Shown here piece after piece: positions 38,593 through 50,400 of a DNA stretch of 63,027 nucleotides (position 1 is its first letter; every line of letters begins with the position of its first letter). Location of the stretch: contig JAQYVW010000010.1 of NCBI GenBank assembly GCA_030145325.1, positions 1 to 63,027 of the forward strand, given 5' to 3'. Origin of the DNA: Desulfurivibrionaceae bacterium (GTDB lineage: Bacteria; Desulfobacterota; Desulfobulbia; Desulfobulbales; UBA5123). The notes below the pieces were generated by a model, which saw only the letters and a list, made by a program, of their open reading frames with translations, was not told the DNA's origin and searched no databases. The position numbers and the translations under genes were made by a program.

Positions 38593-39747
38593 TCAATCCT
38601 TGGCCGAATGACATTTAAAACAACCGGTACCAATCACGTCTTCATGCGCATCAGTGCCGCCAGTAGCCCCGGTTCTCATATTATTACCTTCCCACCTGAG
38701 CATATGCTCGTAGGGACTACCGTGCGCTCGATGACATGAAAGGCACATGACCGTATCAAACTCCTTAACCACCTCAGCATCAGCAGGGGCACCCAGCGGC
38801 ACAGGCTTCCCCACCGGCACCAACGGATCATAAGCCATACCGATAATCCCGCCGGCCGCATTGGCAAATTCTCCGGCATCAGGCATTGCATAGTCGGCAG
38901 GATGCCTAAGCCACGGACTCTCGCTGGCGCCAGAGCCATTATCGGTATAAATGGTCTCAAATCCAGGGGAATGAAACTTGGCATGACAACCGCCACAAAA
39001 TTTACCCATGGATTCAGGTATATCCCCCAAATCAGACCCTGTCCCCTTATAATAAACATTGTGATTGGTCGCCGACGGCTCATACTCCCAATCGGAAGAC
39101 TCAATACCATTAACCGGGCCACCACCATTGCCCAGATGCTCACTATCCAGGGGCGCACTCAGAAATCTGTACCAACCACTTTCATTATTTTCCGGATCGC
39201 CACTGGCCGGGTCGGTACCATGATGCTTAAGGTAGTTATGGCAGCCCTGGCAACCATTACCCGGCGCAGCCAAAGCCAAGGAGGTATGACAACTGTTGGC
39301 ACAATAGATTGAGCCGGGCGCAGTGGTTAAGGTTACATCCGGTTCCGAGATCCCATAAACATTATGACCGTAACGATCACCATGCCCCGCATCCTCAACC
39401 CAATAGAAATTCCCCCCGGCCAAAGGCTTGGCTGGCTCAAGGCTGTTGTAAACAATGGGCACTATCGTCCCACCACCAATATCGATCTTAGTCTCGGTGG
39501 TATCACTGGAATGACAACCCACACAGGAATTAACCAGAAGGGTTGGAGCTGGCCCGCCGGTATAAACGGGTTGGCCGCCTTGACTGTTGTGCATGGTATG
39601 GCAGTTACTACAGATACCCGTAACGCTCGCAAAAACAACGCAGGGCGAGAACAGAATTGAGAAAAACAAAACAACAGGGCCAAGGACAAAACATAAAAGA
39701 AAAGAATCACCCATTCCTTCTTCATATATGTGTTTTATTAACAACAT
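38593..39747 (-). CDS. Secreted multiheme cytochrome c, seven heme motifs (copy A)
   Basis: The product is 384 aa. A hydrophobic signal region (about 15-40) ends VVFA and is followed by SVTGICSNCHTMHNSQ. Six CxxCH motifs are present (CSNCH, CVGCH, CQGCH, CGGCH, CLSCH, CFKCH) plus one CX3CH (CANSCH) between the second and third. Many additional histidines (for example HGDRYGHNVYG, KHHG, TNHNVYY) could supply distal ligands. The ATG at 39747 aligns with the copy B start and lies about 50 bases from the promoter; the frame opens at 39798, at the likely transcription start, so that ATG is unlikely. It is first in operon A. Role: probably a periplasmic or surface electron-transfer partner of the giant heme protein. 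Confidence 0.88.
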   Translation of the reverse strand: MLLIKHIYEEGMGDSFLLCFVLGPVVLFFSILFSPCVVFASVTGICSNCHTMHNSQGGQPVYTGGPAPTLLVNSCVGCHSSDTTETKIDIGGGTIVPIVYNSLEPAKPLAGGNFYWVEDAGHGDRYGHNVYGISEPDVTLTTAPGSIYCANSCHTSLALAAPGNGCQGCHNYLKHHGTDPASGDPENNESGWYRFLSAPLDSEHLGNGGGPVNGIESSDWEYEPSATNHNVYYKGTGSDLGDIPESMGKFCGGCHAKFHSPGFETIYTDNGSGASESPWLRHPADYAMPDAGEFANAAGGIIGMAYDPLVPVGKPVPLGAPADAEVVKEFDTVMCLSCHRAHGSPYEHMLRWEGNNMRTGATGGTDAHEDVIGTGCFKCHSAKD

Positions 39748-39802
39748 AACATGGTGCCTTGTTAACTCCCCGGGGCGCAAAAAGCGCATAAGTAGCAAGC
39801 TT

Positions 39803-39840
39803 ATTATAACTATTTTAAACCAAATAAGCCAGTAAGGATT
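39803..39840 (-). promoter_or_regulatory. Conserved promoter/upstream element of operon A
   Basis: On the plus strand ATTATA (39803-39808, i.e. TATAAT on the minus strand) is followed by AAATAAGCCAGTAAGGATT at 39822-39840. The same two blocks occur with identical spacing (19 bases start to start) before operon B. The flanking bases differ, so the blocks look selectively kept. TATAAT is the likely -10. The 19-base block overlaps the -35 position and may be an activator site, since no good TTGACA is present. Confidence 0.65.
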
Positions 39841-40051
39841 ATCCTACCAAAAAGCTCAGGCATTTAACTTGAGGAGTGAGCCACCACCCCGGCGACAACT
39901 GACCACCACAGACTACCCTGACCACAAAGACTGCAATGGCTGCACAATGCGGTTAGTGGTAAAAGGTTTTCAGCTTCATTCTCAACTTCTCCACTCCCTA
40001 CCAGTTCGATTGACGTATGGACCATCACCTCACACCCCATAACGAAATCCA
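39841..40051. other. Spacer between operon copies A and B
   Basis: This is about 210 bp between the operon A promoter and the operon B terminator. A 90-codon minus-strand frame crosses it and the terminator but has no family features and probably is not a gene. I see no RNA gene, insertion sequence end or target duplication that would mark the duplication junction. Confidence 0.5.
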
Positions 40052-40092
40052 CAAAAGCAAAACGGCCCGGCAACACCGTGGGCTGCCGGGCC
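40052..40092 (-). terminator. Rho-independent terminator of operon copy B
   Basis: GGCCCGGCA (40064-40072) and TGCCGGGCC (40084-40092) form a perfect 9-bp stem with an 11-base loop. On the minus strand it is followed by GTTTTGCTTTTG. It lies 41 bp after the PKD gene B stop and is similar in sequence and position to the copy A terminator. Confidence 0.85.
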
Positions 40093-40132
40093 AAAACACT
40101 TACAGAAACAACCCCTTCCAGAGTGGAGTTTT

Positions 40133-43100
40133 TCACAAGATCACATCATACAATAGCGAGGAAGAGGTCGTAACCGAAAGAGAGCCTGAGGTATAATCCA
40201 CCACCTGATCACCTTCACGATCAATTTTCACCTTATATGTTCCACCCAAACCACTATAACGATATTGACCGTTCACGTCAGTCAGTATCGCATTGACAAA
40301 TAAACCTGAACCGTCAAAAATAAGCACGGTGGCGTTGGCTACAGGCTCACCAGTACTCTCGGTCACCGTTCCGTGAATCTCACCCGTAGTAGCCTCAATA
40401 ACAATTGAGGCTGTGGTCACCCCCACGGCCGCAATAGTTATTGAGCCATGGTAAGAACCATAACGACTCGCCACCGCAACCTCGTATACACCATCAAAAG
40501 TTTCTCCGCCGATAACCGTACCGCCGGGAAACAAACCGTTAATAAAAAATTCGCCCCGTTTATCAGTATTGCAACTACGGACAATGGAGCCGCCAGACAC
40601 CTCAATGGTGGCATCTGCCAACTCTTCACCAAGATCCGCTAAGGTATCCCCATCCGCATCAAAATAAATCCGGCCACTATAGCTAGATCCGGCGGTCATT
40701 AACAACCCACCAATGGAATTGTCGGCCCCGCCCAAATCTATACTTACCGCTTGCGAAATATCATTAACGGCGATGGGCAGCAAAGATGGGTCCAGCCCTC
40801 CATAGTATGCATCAACATAACCTTCGGCATACAAGCCAAGCTTGTAATTACTTCCAGCGGGCAGGGTAAGACTAAACAACCCCGGCCCTCGTCGACTGGT
40901 GCCACTCCACATTCCGCATGCTTCATCCCATACATCAATCCATACCAAACTACCCAAATCAACCCCGTTAACCGCCCCAGATAAGGTGTAAACGGTAACC
41001 GCCGCCAAAGATATATCTACTCCTGTCAAATCAACATTACTAACCTCAACCACAGATGCGCCTGTCCGCGTTGAGACATCTCCGTAAAAAACCTTCCTGG
41101 TGGCCGTTTCGGCCAGCAATATATAATCCGCCGCTACGCCCAGCCCATTAATGGTATATGCGGCACTGCCCGCCGCATCGGCAAAAACGGTCACCGCCTG
41201 ATGAGAGCCCCTGGCAAGACTGTCAACAGTAACGGTGATTCTCTCATGGGCGGTAGCGCCGCTAATGGTGCCGGAAACGGAATAGCCAGCCGCCAAAACG
41301 CAGCTAACGCCCTGGGGATTGGCGCTCGTATCAATACCAGATAGAACCTGAACGGGATGCTTGGCCGCCCGGAAAGATACCACAAGATCAGTAACGGTAG
41401 ACAAACCACCGAGGGTGTAAATTACTGACGAACCTTCCCCCACCAGACAAGTAGCAGCCCAACACTCAGCCGTTTCGCTCCACGCCTCTACCCATACCTC
41501 TTCTCCCACTCCAAGGCCGAAAATCGTACCAGTGACCATGTTCCCAAGGGCAAGAGGTAAATTAATTCCCGTTACCGTTGCCGAGGCATCGATTAAATCC
41601 GCGCCACTCTTCCCGGTCAACCCGCCAAGACTGTAATACCCCGCCACATACCCTTCAGCACTCACCATCACCTGATAATCGGCCGCCGCCGACAAACCGG
41701 TAATTGCATAGTCAAAATCAGCACCAGTACCAGTAACTTTCACCGAACGGGTAAAACCTTCGGCAGCGCTCCAGGCAGTCAGTAAAGCGGTATCTCCATC
41801 CTGGAGACCGCTCACCGTACCGGAAATAATAACCGCCGGGCCCGCAGCAACATCAATCCCGCCGATATTGCCTTGCGTAAGGTCAATCAGCGTCGCCGCC
41901 GACCACGAACCTAGGGCGGAGGCAACACCACCGGGTGAACCGACAAAGAAACCACTGCCGTAGTCGTCCGAGGAAAAAGAAAGCCGGTAGTCCACAGCAA
42001 GACCAAGCCCGGTGAGCATAAATTGCTCCTCCCCACCAACGGCCCTCACCTCAACACTGCCCCAGAGGCCGGTGGATTCGCTCCAAGCATTCACCCAAAT
42101 GACATCCCCGGCTGAAAGTCCAGAAATCGTCCCCGAGATATAAAATCCATCGGCAACCACAATCGAGACCCCCGTGGCCCCACTACTCAAAATAGTCGCC
42201 GCCGCCCAACCACCAACAGACCCGTCACTCTTCACATAACCACTCTGGTAGTTGTCACTCCGCATAACCAGACGATAATCGCCCGCAGCAGCCAAGCCGC
42301 CGATAGTAAAACTATCCGAACCGCCCCCCGCGCCGGTAATCGTTGTAAAACCCCAACCATTGGTGCTATCGCTCCAAGCCTCAACGCTCACAGCCTGACC
42401 ACTGCTCAGGCCACTCACTGTCCCAGCAATAGTCAATCCCGCTGACAATTCAAAATTGATTCCAGAAACCGGGCCACCACTTACATCCACCGGGGTCGCC
42501 TTTTTCCACAACTTCTCCCCGTCATAGACAGCGGATGGATACACCCCGTCGCCAGGCACCGAAACGATGTAATCAGATGCAGACGGCACCCTAAGTGCGT
42601 AGAAACCGTCGCCATCAGTTACCCCGCCCAACTGCAACGCACGCAAAGAAGATGACGCTTCTACCCATATCCCGGACAACGGCGCTCCATCCTCGCCGAC
42701 CAGGCGACCGGAAATGGTTACCCCATTGGCCAAGGGGTCTTGACCACCGAGATATTCAGCAAGGTTCGACTCGCCATCACCGTCAATATCGGTGGCAGCA
42801 TCAGCAGCCAACAACGGCCCAAGACCATAGGCGATCTCCCAGCTATCAGGCATACCATCGCCATCATCATCAGGATCGATGTTATTGCCAATCCCGTCCA
42901 TATCAGTGTCAAGCCATTCGGAACCGTCGTTGGGGAAAGAATCCACAATATCGGCAACCCCGTCACCATCAGCATCGACCAGTGCGGAGTCCCCTTCTCC
43001 AGGCGGAACCACCACGACGCTCACATCGTCCACCACCAGACCAAACTGATTTAAGGAAATATACTGAACAGCGAGATTGACTGTCTGCCCGGCGTAAGCG

Positions 43101-44161
43101 CTAAGATCATAAGAAAACTGTCGCCAAACCTCATTTTGCGAACGGACCTCAGCCAGAGTCTCGGTAAAATCACTGACCTGACGCCCGGCAGTGGCAAGTT
43201 TGACATTAAAATCCTCGACATTTTTACTCGAAAAAGCTTTCGCCCAAAATGAATAAATAGCCTTGTAACCATCGGGAATAGAGATCGGAGGCAAAAGCAA
43301 CCAATCATCATTCTGCAAAACAGGGTCAGCAAGGTCAGCACGGTGATACCAAAAAGCCACCAGCGACTTGACACCACTGTGGGCATAAGTCGCCGTATCG
43401 TCATACCCCACTGCCCAGGATAAAGGTTCGTCATGATAGAGGTCACCATCATTATTGACTACGGTCCACCCCAAAGCATCAATGCTGCCCCTCCCCACCG
43501 CGACATTCTCAAAACCTTCCCGAAAAGTAATAATAGTTTCCGCAGGTTCACTGACATTGATCAAGTTGGAGATGGTTTGCGTTTCCGTACCACCAGAATC
43601 TGAGATGGTCAGGCTGACGGTATAGGTTCCGGCAGCAAAATAGGAATGAATAGGATCTGGCTCATTGCTGCTGCTGCCATCACCGAAATCCCAACTCCAG
43701 ATCCAAGAGTCGGGGAGCGATAAGTCATTGAAATGTACAGCAAGAGGCGCGGAGCCAGTGACCTGGTCGGCACCGAACGAGTTAGCAGCCAGATCGGCAA
43801 GCAAAGCGGTGATGGTGGGATAGGTGACGGTAATCAGGCCCGTTTTTATTTTCTCGGAACTGGTAACGCCATCGGCAACAACCAGAGAAACCGAATAGAT
43901 GCCGGGCGAGGTAAAGGTATGATAAAGAAACTCCCCGGTACCAGTGGTGCCGTCGCCGAAGTCCCAGTCCCAAGAGGCAGGAGTCCCCTGAGAATGGTCG
44001 ACAAAATAGACATCAAAAGGGGCGGAGCCAATGGTGGCATCTTCTATAAAATCAGCGACCAGCAAGTTTGCATACACCACCGGTACCGAAACAAGCAAGA
44101 GAGCAAAAAAACAACACAGTACGCCCAAACATCCAGAGACCAAAGATAACTTTCTGTTCAT
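40133..44161 (-). CDS. Secreted PKD / carboxypeptidase-regulatory-repeat protein (copy B)
   Basis: The product is 1342 aa. The ATG at 44161 has GGAG 6 bases upstream and begins MNRKLSLVSGCLG, parallel to the copy A start; the frame opens at 44209. A signal peptide (ending VVYA) precedes two PKD domains (DWDFGDGTTGTGE; WSWDFGDGSSSNEPDP), a choice-of-anchor-J-like jelly roll, and a thrombospondin type 3 Asp-rich stretch (DPDDDGDGMPDSW). Six ISGTVSGL-type repeats and an SdrD-B-like segment (FDADGDTLADLGEE) follow. It ends with an extra carboxypeptidase-regulatory module (IHGTVTESTGEPVANATVL) absent from copy A. It has no Ycf48 propeller. No anchor or heme motif is visible. It is last in operon B. 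A structural or adhesive surface role is inferred. Confidence 0.85.
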   Translation of the reverse strand: MNRKLSLVSGCLGVLCCFFALLLVSVPVVYANLLVADFIEDATIGSAPFDVYFVDHSQGTPASWDWDFGDGTTGTGEFLYHTFTSPGIYSVSLVVADGVTSSEKIKTGLITVTYPTITALLADLAANSFGADQVTGSAPLAVHFNDLSLPDSWIWSWDFGDGSSSNEPDPIHSYFAAGTYTVSLTISDSGGTETQTISNLINVSEPAETIITFREGFENVAVGRGSIDALGWTVVNNDGDLYHDEPLSWAVGYDDTATYAHSGVKSLVAFWYHRADLADPVLQNDDWLLLPPISIPDGYKAIYSFWAKAFSSKNVEDFNVKLATAGRQVSDFTETLAEVRSQNEVWRQFSYDLSAYAGQTVNLAVQYISLNQFGLVVDDVSVVVVPPGEGDSALVDADGDGVADIVDSFPNDGSEWLDTDMDGIGNNIDPDDDGDGMPDSWEIAYGLGPLLAADAATDIDGDGESNLAEYLGGQDPLANGVTISGRLVGEDGAPLSGIWVEASSSLRALQLGGVTDGDGFYALRVPSASDYIVSVPGDGVYPSAVYDGEKLWKKATPVDVSGGPVSGINFELSAGLTIAGTVSGLSSGQAVSVEAWSDSTNGWGFTTITGAGGGSDSFTIGGLAAAGDYRLVMRSDNYQSGYVKSDGSVGGWAAATILSSGATGVSIVVADGFYISGTISGLSAGDVIWVNAWSESTGLWGSVEVRAVGGEEQFMLTGLGLAVDYRLSFSSDDYGSGFFVGSPGGVASALGSWSAATLIDLTQGNIGGIDVAAGPAVIISGTVSGLQDGDTALLTAWSAAEGFTRSVKVTGTGADFDYAITGLSAAADYQVMVSAEGYVAGYYSLGGLTGKSGADLIDASATVTGINLPLALGNMVTGTIFGLGVGEEVWVEAWSETAECWAATCLVGEGSSVIYTLGGLSTVTDLVVSFRAAKHPVQVLSGIDTSANPQGVSCVLAAGYSVSGTISGATAHERITVTVDSLARGSHQAVTVFADAAGSAAYTINGLGVAADYILLAETATRKVFYGDVSTRTGASVVEVSNVDLTGVDISLAAVTVYTLSGAVNGVDLGSLVWIDVWDEACGMWSGTSRRGPGLFSLTLPAGSNYKLGLYAEGYVDAYYGGLDPSLLPIAVNDISQAVSIDLGGADNSIGGLLMTAGSSYSGRIYFDADGDTLADLGEELADATIEVSGGSIVRSCNTDKRGEFFINGLFPGGTVIGGETFDGVYEVAVASRYGSYHGSITIAAVGVTTASIVIEATTGEIHGTVTESTGEPVANATVLIFDGSGLFVNAILTDVNGQYRYSGLGGTYKVKIDREGDQVVDYTSGSLSVTTSSSLLYDVIL

Positions 44162-44470
44162 ACCGTTCTCCAAGACATTTACCGCCGACACTACAGTTGT
44201 GCCCGTCATCCCGTTAACCGGCGCGAACCACTCTTTTTAATTCCCTGTCCATAACCACCAGCAACCTGCCAACAACTTTCCCAAAAAACTTGTCTGTTTA
44301 TAGTACGTATTCGCAAGCACCCATGTCGAAACCACTGCCCAACGGTCACGAATTATCTTTTATATCATCACCATGAGCACAGATTGCTGTCCCCTTTTCA
44401 ATGCCCTATCTGCCACTGGGCCTGGTAGGTACCGCAGCTGCCGATGAACTATTGGTGGACGGTGATCGTG
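44162..44470. other. Intergenic region inside operon B
   Basis: This 309-bp gap lies between the giant protein stop and the PKD gene start; the matching gap in copy A is only 115 bp. I found no terminator hairpin, RNA gene or clear promoter. The extra length could hold a processing site or a secondary promoter for the PKD gene. Confidence 0.4.
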
Positions 44471-47400
44471 TCAATCAACCATAAGAATACCGTTTATTTC
44501 TTGCGGATTGATGCCGATGACCTCATCAGCATCATTATAGGTAAGCCGCACATCATATGTTTCACCCAAAGTGAGGCCGGTAATGGTGTCGGTATACGGG
44601 CTGACGACATGCGCCTCGGGGTTAGTTCCCCAAACAATCCAATCTACGGCGGCGTCAAGCTTGTATTCAACGGTATAGGTATTGTCACCGTTGAGATCAT
44701 CTGTATACGGCATGCTGACCGCGATACTCGTCCCGCTGCTCACCACTGCCGTGGCTGTGCCGACGGTGGTGTAGTAATGCGGATCAGTAACCGTCACCGT
44801 GCTGGTGGAAGTCGGTGCGCTGATGGATACGGCAGCACCATCGGCGGCATAAAAACGATAGTCAAGTGTCCCGTCACCGGCATAGTCGATGGCCAGGGTT
44901 CGGGTGTAGAGCTTACCGTCGCTATAGGTGAGATCGCCAGTATCTGCTGCACTCATGGCAAACTTTTCACTGGCCTCGTAGGTGCCGCTATCGTCTACAT
45001 CCAGCCATACCTGCACGGAACTGGCCGGATCGTTATCGGAATCGGCGTAAGAGATACGGAAAACAAACTCATCGGTGCCCATCCCGCTGTCGGGATCAAT
45101 GCCGTCAGCGGTATAGTTTGCCTCGCCGGTCCAAGCCAGGACAGGCAAGTTATTTACCGAAGGAATGTATTCATCGGCACCCATGTCGTAATCATCAACG
45201 CCGTCGCCTATCCCCTCCACATCGTAAGGACGGGAATCCCCTTTGATATCGTCACCTGGAGCGGAGGTGGCGGAGGAAAAATCAATACAGGCAGAAGCGC
45301 TGGTGCAACCAGCCGGATCGTCGACACCGTTACAGAGCAGAAAAACGCCACCACTGGTGGGGCCACCAAGCCCGGCCTGCTGAAAATCAACAAAGCGGGG
45401 ATTGCCGTCGATATTGCCGGTGCCCGCATAGCCACCTTCCACATCAGAATAAGTAACGGTGGGCGTACCGCTGATATTCGCGCCGCTGCTACCGGCGGTA
45501 TTCCCCCAGATGATACTGTTGATAACAGTACTGGTACCGGTACTCCTCAGACCACCGCCAAGTCGCCTGGCATAGTTGCCGCTGATGCTGCTGTTGTAGG
45601 CGTTCAGAATCCCGCTGCTGGTGATACCACCGCCGTCACTGTAAGTTTGCCCATCGGCACTGTTACCGCTGACAATACAGTTGGTCAGGGTGACGGTACC
45701 GCCAGCAGAGATACCGCCACCGCCGGAACCGGACTGGTTGCCACGAAGATAGCTCCCGCTTATATCAAGCGAGCAACCGGCCCCGACGCTGATGCCGCCG
45801 CCGCTGGACCTACTCTGGTTACCGTAGATATCAACGTCGGTGACGACCAAACTCGGCCCGTTGACGAGATATATGCCGCCGCCACCTCGGGCTACATTGC
45901 CGCTGAGGCTGCCGCCGGAGAGGGTGACATTGGTCGTGGCATCACCGCTAAGAAGTATACCGCCGCCATCGTATAATGTTACGGTATTATTCTCGAAGGT
46001 ACTATCGGTAATGGTTAAGGACGTGCCCGGGGAGCTGAAATAGATTCCACCAGCGCTGGAGTTGCTGGCATTATTGATGACCATGGTGTTCGTAAGCGTT
46101 GTCACGTCGGTCATGTTAATCACATAGAGACCGCCGCCAGTACCAGTCGTGGCGGTATTGGCATCGAAGGTACTGCCACTGATAGTCAACGCCCCAATGC
46201 CGGTGGCATACAGAGCGCCGCCGCTTCTGCCAGAGCTGCCGGTCAGGGTACTGTTACCTATGGTAACGGTGGTCGAGGCACCGTCCAAATAGAGGCCACC
46301 ACCGTTCTGAGTCGCGGTATTGCTGCTGATGGTGCAGCCGGAAATGACCAGCTTCGAGTTGGTGCAACGAAGACAGCCACCGTAGTTCGCCGTATTGCCG
46401 GAGATAGTGGTATTGAGCAGGGTGGTGGCGGTTGTGGACGATGCTCCTTGCAGGTAAAGGCCACCGCCGGAATTATTAGTACTCACATTGCCTTGGATGA
46501 TACAGTTCTTGATGGTCGGCGCGGAGAGGTTGTCGACATAGATACCACGGGTGAGGGTGTTCTCCGCCTGGTTATCAATGGTGAATCCATCCAGCACCGG
46601 ACTGAAGGCTTCAGGCGCGCTGATATCAACCACGGGTGCATTGGCACCGCTGCCCTGAATCGTTGTATCTAAGTCACCGTAGACAGACTGGACGGTGACG
46701 CTTTTGTCCGTAGGGAAGATGATGTTTTCGCTGTAAGTGCCGCTGGCAACCAAGATAATCTGGCCATCAACAGCAGCATTGATAGCGGCCTGAATGGTGG
46801 CTACCTCCACCGGTACCTCAATGGCGTCTACCACTGTCAGGGTTTGCTCGACGATGGCACCGCCGGTGGCCGCATCGGTACCGTCATGGGCATAGAAGAG
46901 ATAGGAAACACTCCCGTCGGCCACATAAGGAACAATGGTGGCGGCAGTGTAGAGTTTGCCATCGTTATAGGTGGTATCGTCACCATCCACTTCAATCAAA
47001 TCGATCTTTTCTCCAGCATCAAGATAGTCGCCGTCGTCATCCTTATCCACCCAGACCTGTATGACCGTGGGGGCACTGTTGAGCAACTGGGTGTACTTCA
47101 CCTGGAAGGTGTAAAGCCCACCACCAGGGCCGGAATCGGGATCGACGCCATCAGCTGTAAAGCCGCTCTCGCCAGCCCAGTCCAGTTCAGGCGCAGGATG
47201 GGCGGTAAAGACCCCTACGGTAAGGTCAGAGGTCGGGGCTCCGGTGGCCGTATCCGTGCCATCTCCAGCCCTAAAACTGTAGTTCAAAAAGCCGTCAGCC
47301 ACAGCGGCAAGGTTGATTTCAACCTTGTACAGTTTGCCGTCCGAATAGGTGGTGTCCCCCGGATCAACCGCACTCATGTCGATCTTTTCATCGGCATCAA

Positions 47401-50400
47401 GATAATCGCCGTCGTCATTCTTATCCAGCCAGAGCTGAATGGACGCAGGTGGTTCATTGTCCCCGTCGGTATACTTGACCTGAAAATCATAGGTGCTGCC
47501 GCCAAGGTCATAGTCGGGGTCAACTCCGTCATCGGTATAGTTGCTTAACCCCGTCCAATCCAGGGTCGGGATGTTGTTGACAAGGGTGACGGTGTTGATA
47601 ACAGTAGTCGGATTGCCGGTGGCGACAGCGCCGTTGGCTGCATAGAACCGGTAATTGAGGGTATTATCCCCCGCCTTGTCGAAAGCAACGGTGCGGGTGT
47701 AAGTCCTGCCATCGGTATAGTCGGTATCAGCGCTGCTCAATGGGGTCATGGTGAGCATTTCACCACTGTCGACGTAATCACCATCATCGTTCCTGTCCAC
47801 CCAGAGCTGAATGGAAGTCGGCGACGTATTATGGGCATCGGTATAGCTCACCCGGAAGATAAAATCGCTCCCGACCAAGCCGCTGTCCGGATTGGCTCCG
47901 TCAGCTACATAATCGCCGCTACCCAGCCATGCCAGTTGCGGAACACTGTTGATAAAAACAGAGTTGTCGGTAACAGGTTCGCCGCCGGCGACATCATAGC
48001 TGTCAGCGGCATAGAAACGATAGTTGAGCTCATCATCACCGGCGTAGACGAGGTTCAACGACTTGGTGTAGAGCTTGCCGTCGCTATAGGTGGTGTCGCC
48101 GCCGTCCACCGCGCTCATGTCGTACTTCTCACCTGACTCATAGATGTTGTTGTCGTTTTCATCCACCCACAGTTGGATAACGCTAGGCGCATCGTTATCG
48201 ACATCGACATAGGTGACATGAAATTCAAAACCCGCGCCGCTCGCCCCCTGATCAGGAGCAACACCGTCTGCCCCATAACCTGTTTCACCAGTCCATTCGA
48301 GGCCCGGGCTATTATTAAAGACAAATTTGATCTCATCAGCGCCCATGTCGTAACCAGTGCCATTGGGACGGATGTCGTTATCGATATCCGAATCTGGAGC
48401 GCCTACGGAAGTGCCGCTATTCAATGCCTGCGAACTAGCTTGCAGGTGGTAATCGCCCTCAGAGGTCGGTACTAACGAATAGGAACGAGGATCAACAAAC
48501 AAGGGGTCAACATTGATATTGTTGTTACCGCTGTAGCCGTCCTCACCAATATCGGAATAACTCACCGTAACGGCACCATTTATCTGGTTGCTGCCGCCGT
48601 TGTCATAGATGATGGAGTTGGTCACCGTCACCGTGGCGGTGGCGTCATAAGCGACACTCACACCACCACCAGAGGTGGCGGCATCGTTGCCGCTGATGGT
48701 GCAGTTAACGATATCGGCAACGAGAACCGCATCCTGCCCGCTGAGAAAAAATCCGCCTCCGTCAAACGAGTAGGCACTGTTACCAGCCACCGCACAGCTA
48801 ATGATAGATGCAGTTGTGTTGCCGGCAATATAGAGCCCGCCTCCCTGCCGGGAACTGTTGCCAATAAAGAAACATCTCTCAATGGTCGCAGTGCCGCCGC
48901 CGAGCCTCAGACCGCCGCCATAGCCGGAACCAGTAGAGTTATTATCACGGATGGTAGAATCAGAAATGGTGAAGATATTGCCGGCTCCATTGCCAACATG
49001 GATGCCACCGCCAGAGACGCTGGTGTTATCACTAAAGGTGGAACCGGTGATGGTCATCGAGTCCAAAGCAAGCAAAGTCATAGCCCCACCGTTAAGGGTT
49101 GAACTGTTGCTGCTGAACGTACTATCGGAGATGGTGCCGGTGAAGGTGGCCCCAGTGTCGGTGATATAGATGCCGCCACCTTGCTGGCTACTGTTACCGC
49201 TGATCGTACTACCGTCGATATTCAAACTCACCGTGCCGCCAGAGGCGCCAATGGAGATCCCACCGCCTAAAGATGAAACGGAATTACCGCTGATGGTAGA
49301 ATCGGAGATGGATAACGACGCATCGATACTGGCCCCCATACAGATTCCGCCGCCGCTGCCAATGGGGGTGCTGTTATTACTGATGGTGGAGCCGGAAATA
49401 ACCGCCGAACCGCCATTGAGCAGATAGATACCAGGGCCATGAAGGCTACTGGTGTTGCTGCTGACTGTTGTGTCGGTGATGGTCACGGTGGACGAGGCGC
49501 CCGTGACATAGATAGCTCCGGCATACTGTGAATGGTTCCCTGTCACGAGGGAGTTGACAATGGTGGGCGAAGAATCACTGATGTAAATACCGCCTCCGTA
49601 CCCAGACGAGATATAGCCGTTCTGGACGGTCACCCCGTTCAGGACAATGTCAGAGCCATTGGTAATGGTAAACGTCCTGCCGGCAGCATTGCCATTAATA
49701 AAGGTGGAACCAGAACCGGCAGAGGACATAATGGTTACATCTTTGTTGTCAATGGTAATATTTTCCGTACAGGTTCCGCTTGCCAAGAGGATCGTATCAC
49801 CATTGTCGGCATCGTCGATCGCAGCCTGGAGTGACGTGTAGTCATAGTCTCCGGTTCCACCACATGACACCCTGCGGGCATTCACAAGCAGGGTGACGAT
49901 GCTATCCTGAGCCGGAGTGCCGGTGGCCTCCACTGTGCCGTCAGAGGCGGAGAACCGATAGTTCATATAACTGTCGCCCACTGCGGCGAGACTGGTCGTA
50001 GCTTCGTAAATTTTGCCGTTTGAATAATCAGTATCCGAGGCATCAACGGCGGTCAGATCGATCTTTTCACCGACGTCGTCGTAATCATCGTCGTCATTCA
50101 TATCCACCCACACCTGCATAAAACTCGGCGGATTGTTGTCGGCATCGCTATATTGCACTTGAAAGGTAAAATCGGTGTTGGTCACGCCGGCATCGGGATC
50201 CACACCGTCAGCGACATAATTGACGGCACCGGTCCAGGCCAAGGTCGGTGCGGTGTTGCTGCTGGTGACGTTTACTGAATGATCGACGGTGGGCGTACCT
50301 GTGGCGTCACCCGCGCCGTTTACCGCGTAAAAACGGTAGCTGAGAGAACCGTCCCCAGCCGACGAGAGGGAGAGCGCCTTGGAATATAATTTGCCGTCCG

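Larger units (their letters stand above)
21332..39840 (-). repeat. Tandem operon copy A (extracellular heme-protein cluster)
   Basis: This is the downstream copy of a duplicated transcription unit. Gene order in the direction of transcription is 7-motif cytochrome, NHL protein, TPR-like protein, giant multiheme protein, PKD/repeat protein. It is bounded by a promoter element (39803-39840) and a terminator (21332-21373) that both have counterparts in copy B. Corresponding proteins share signal peptides, heme spacing, domain order and terminal sequences. Confidence 0.85.

Noticed and set aside
39462-39725. Minus-strand frame with a signal-like N-terminus inside cytochrome A
   Set aside because: The hydrophobic start comes from a frame-shifted reading of the true signal peptide. 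The real frame has its own signal peptide and all heme motifs, and copy B uses the same frame.
39748-39802. Possible cyclic-di-GMP riboswitch controlling the heme operons
   Set aside because: Such riboswitches precede some cytochrome genes in related bacteria, but the leaders here are only about 45-50 bases and lack the conserved motif.
39864-40136. Minus-strand frame of 90 codons between the operon copies
   Set aside because: It reads through the operon B terminator stem and has no recognisable features.
44444-45976. Plus-strand open frame of 510 codons over the giant gene B
   Set aside because: It is antisense to a long beta-helix/repeat coding region whose Gly, Thr and Ser codons rarely give stops on the other strand. 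It has no family features and no ribosome binding site.
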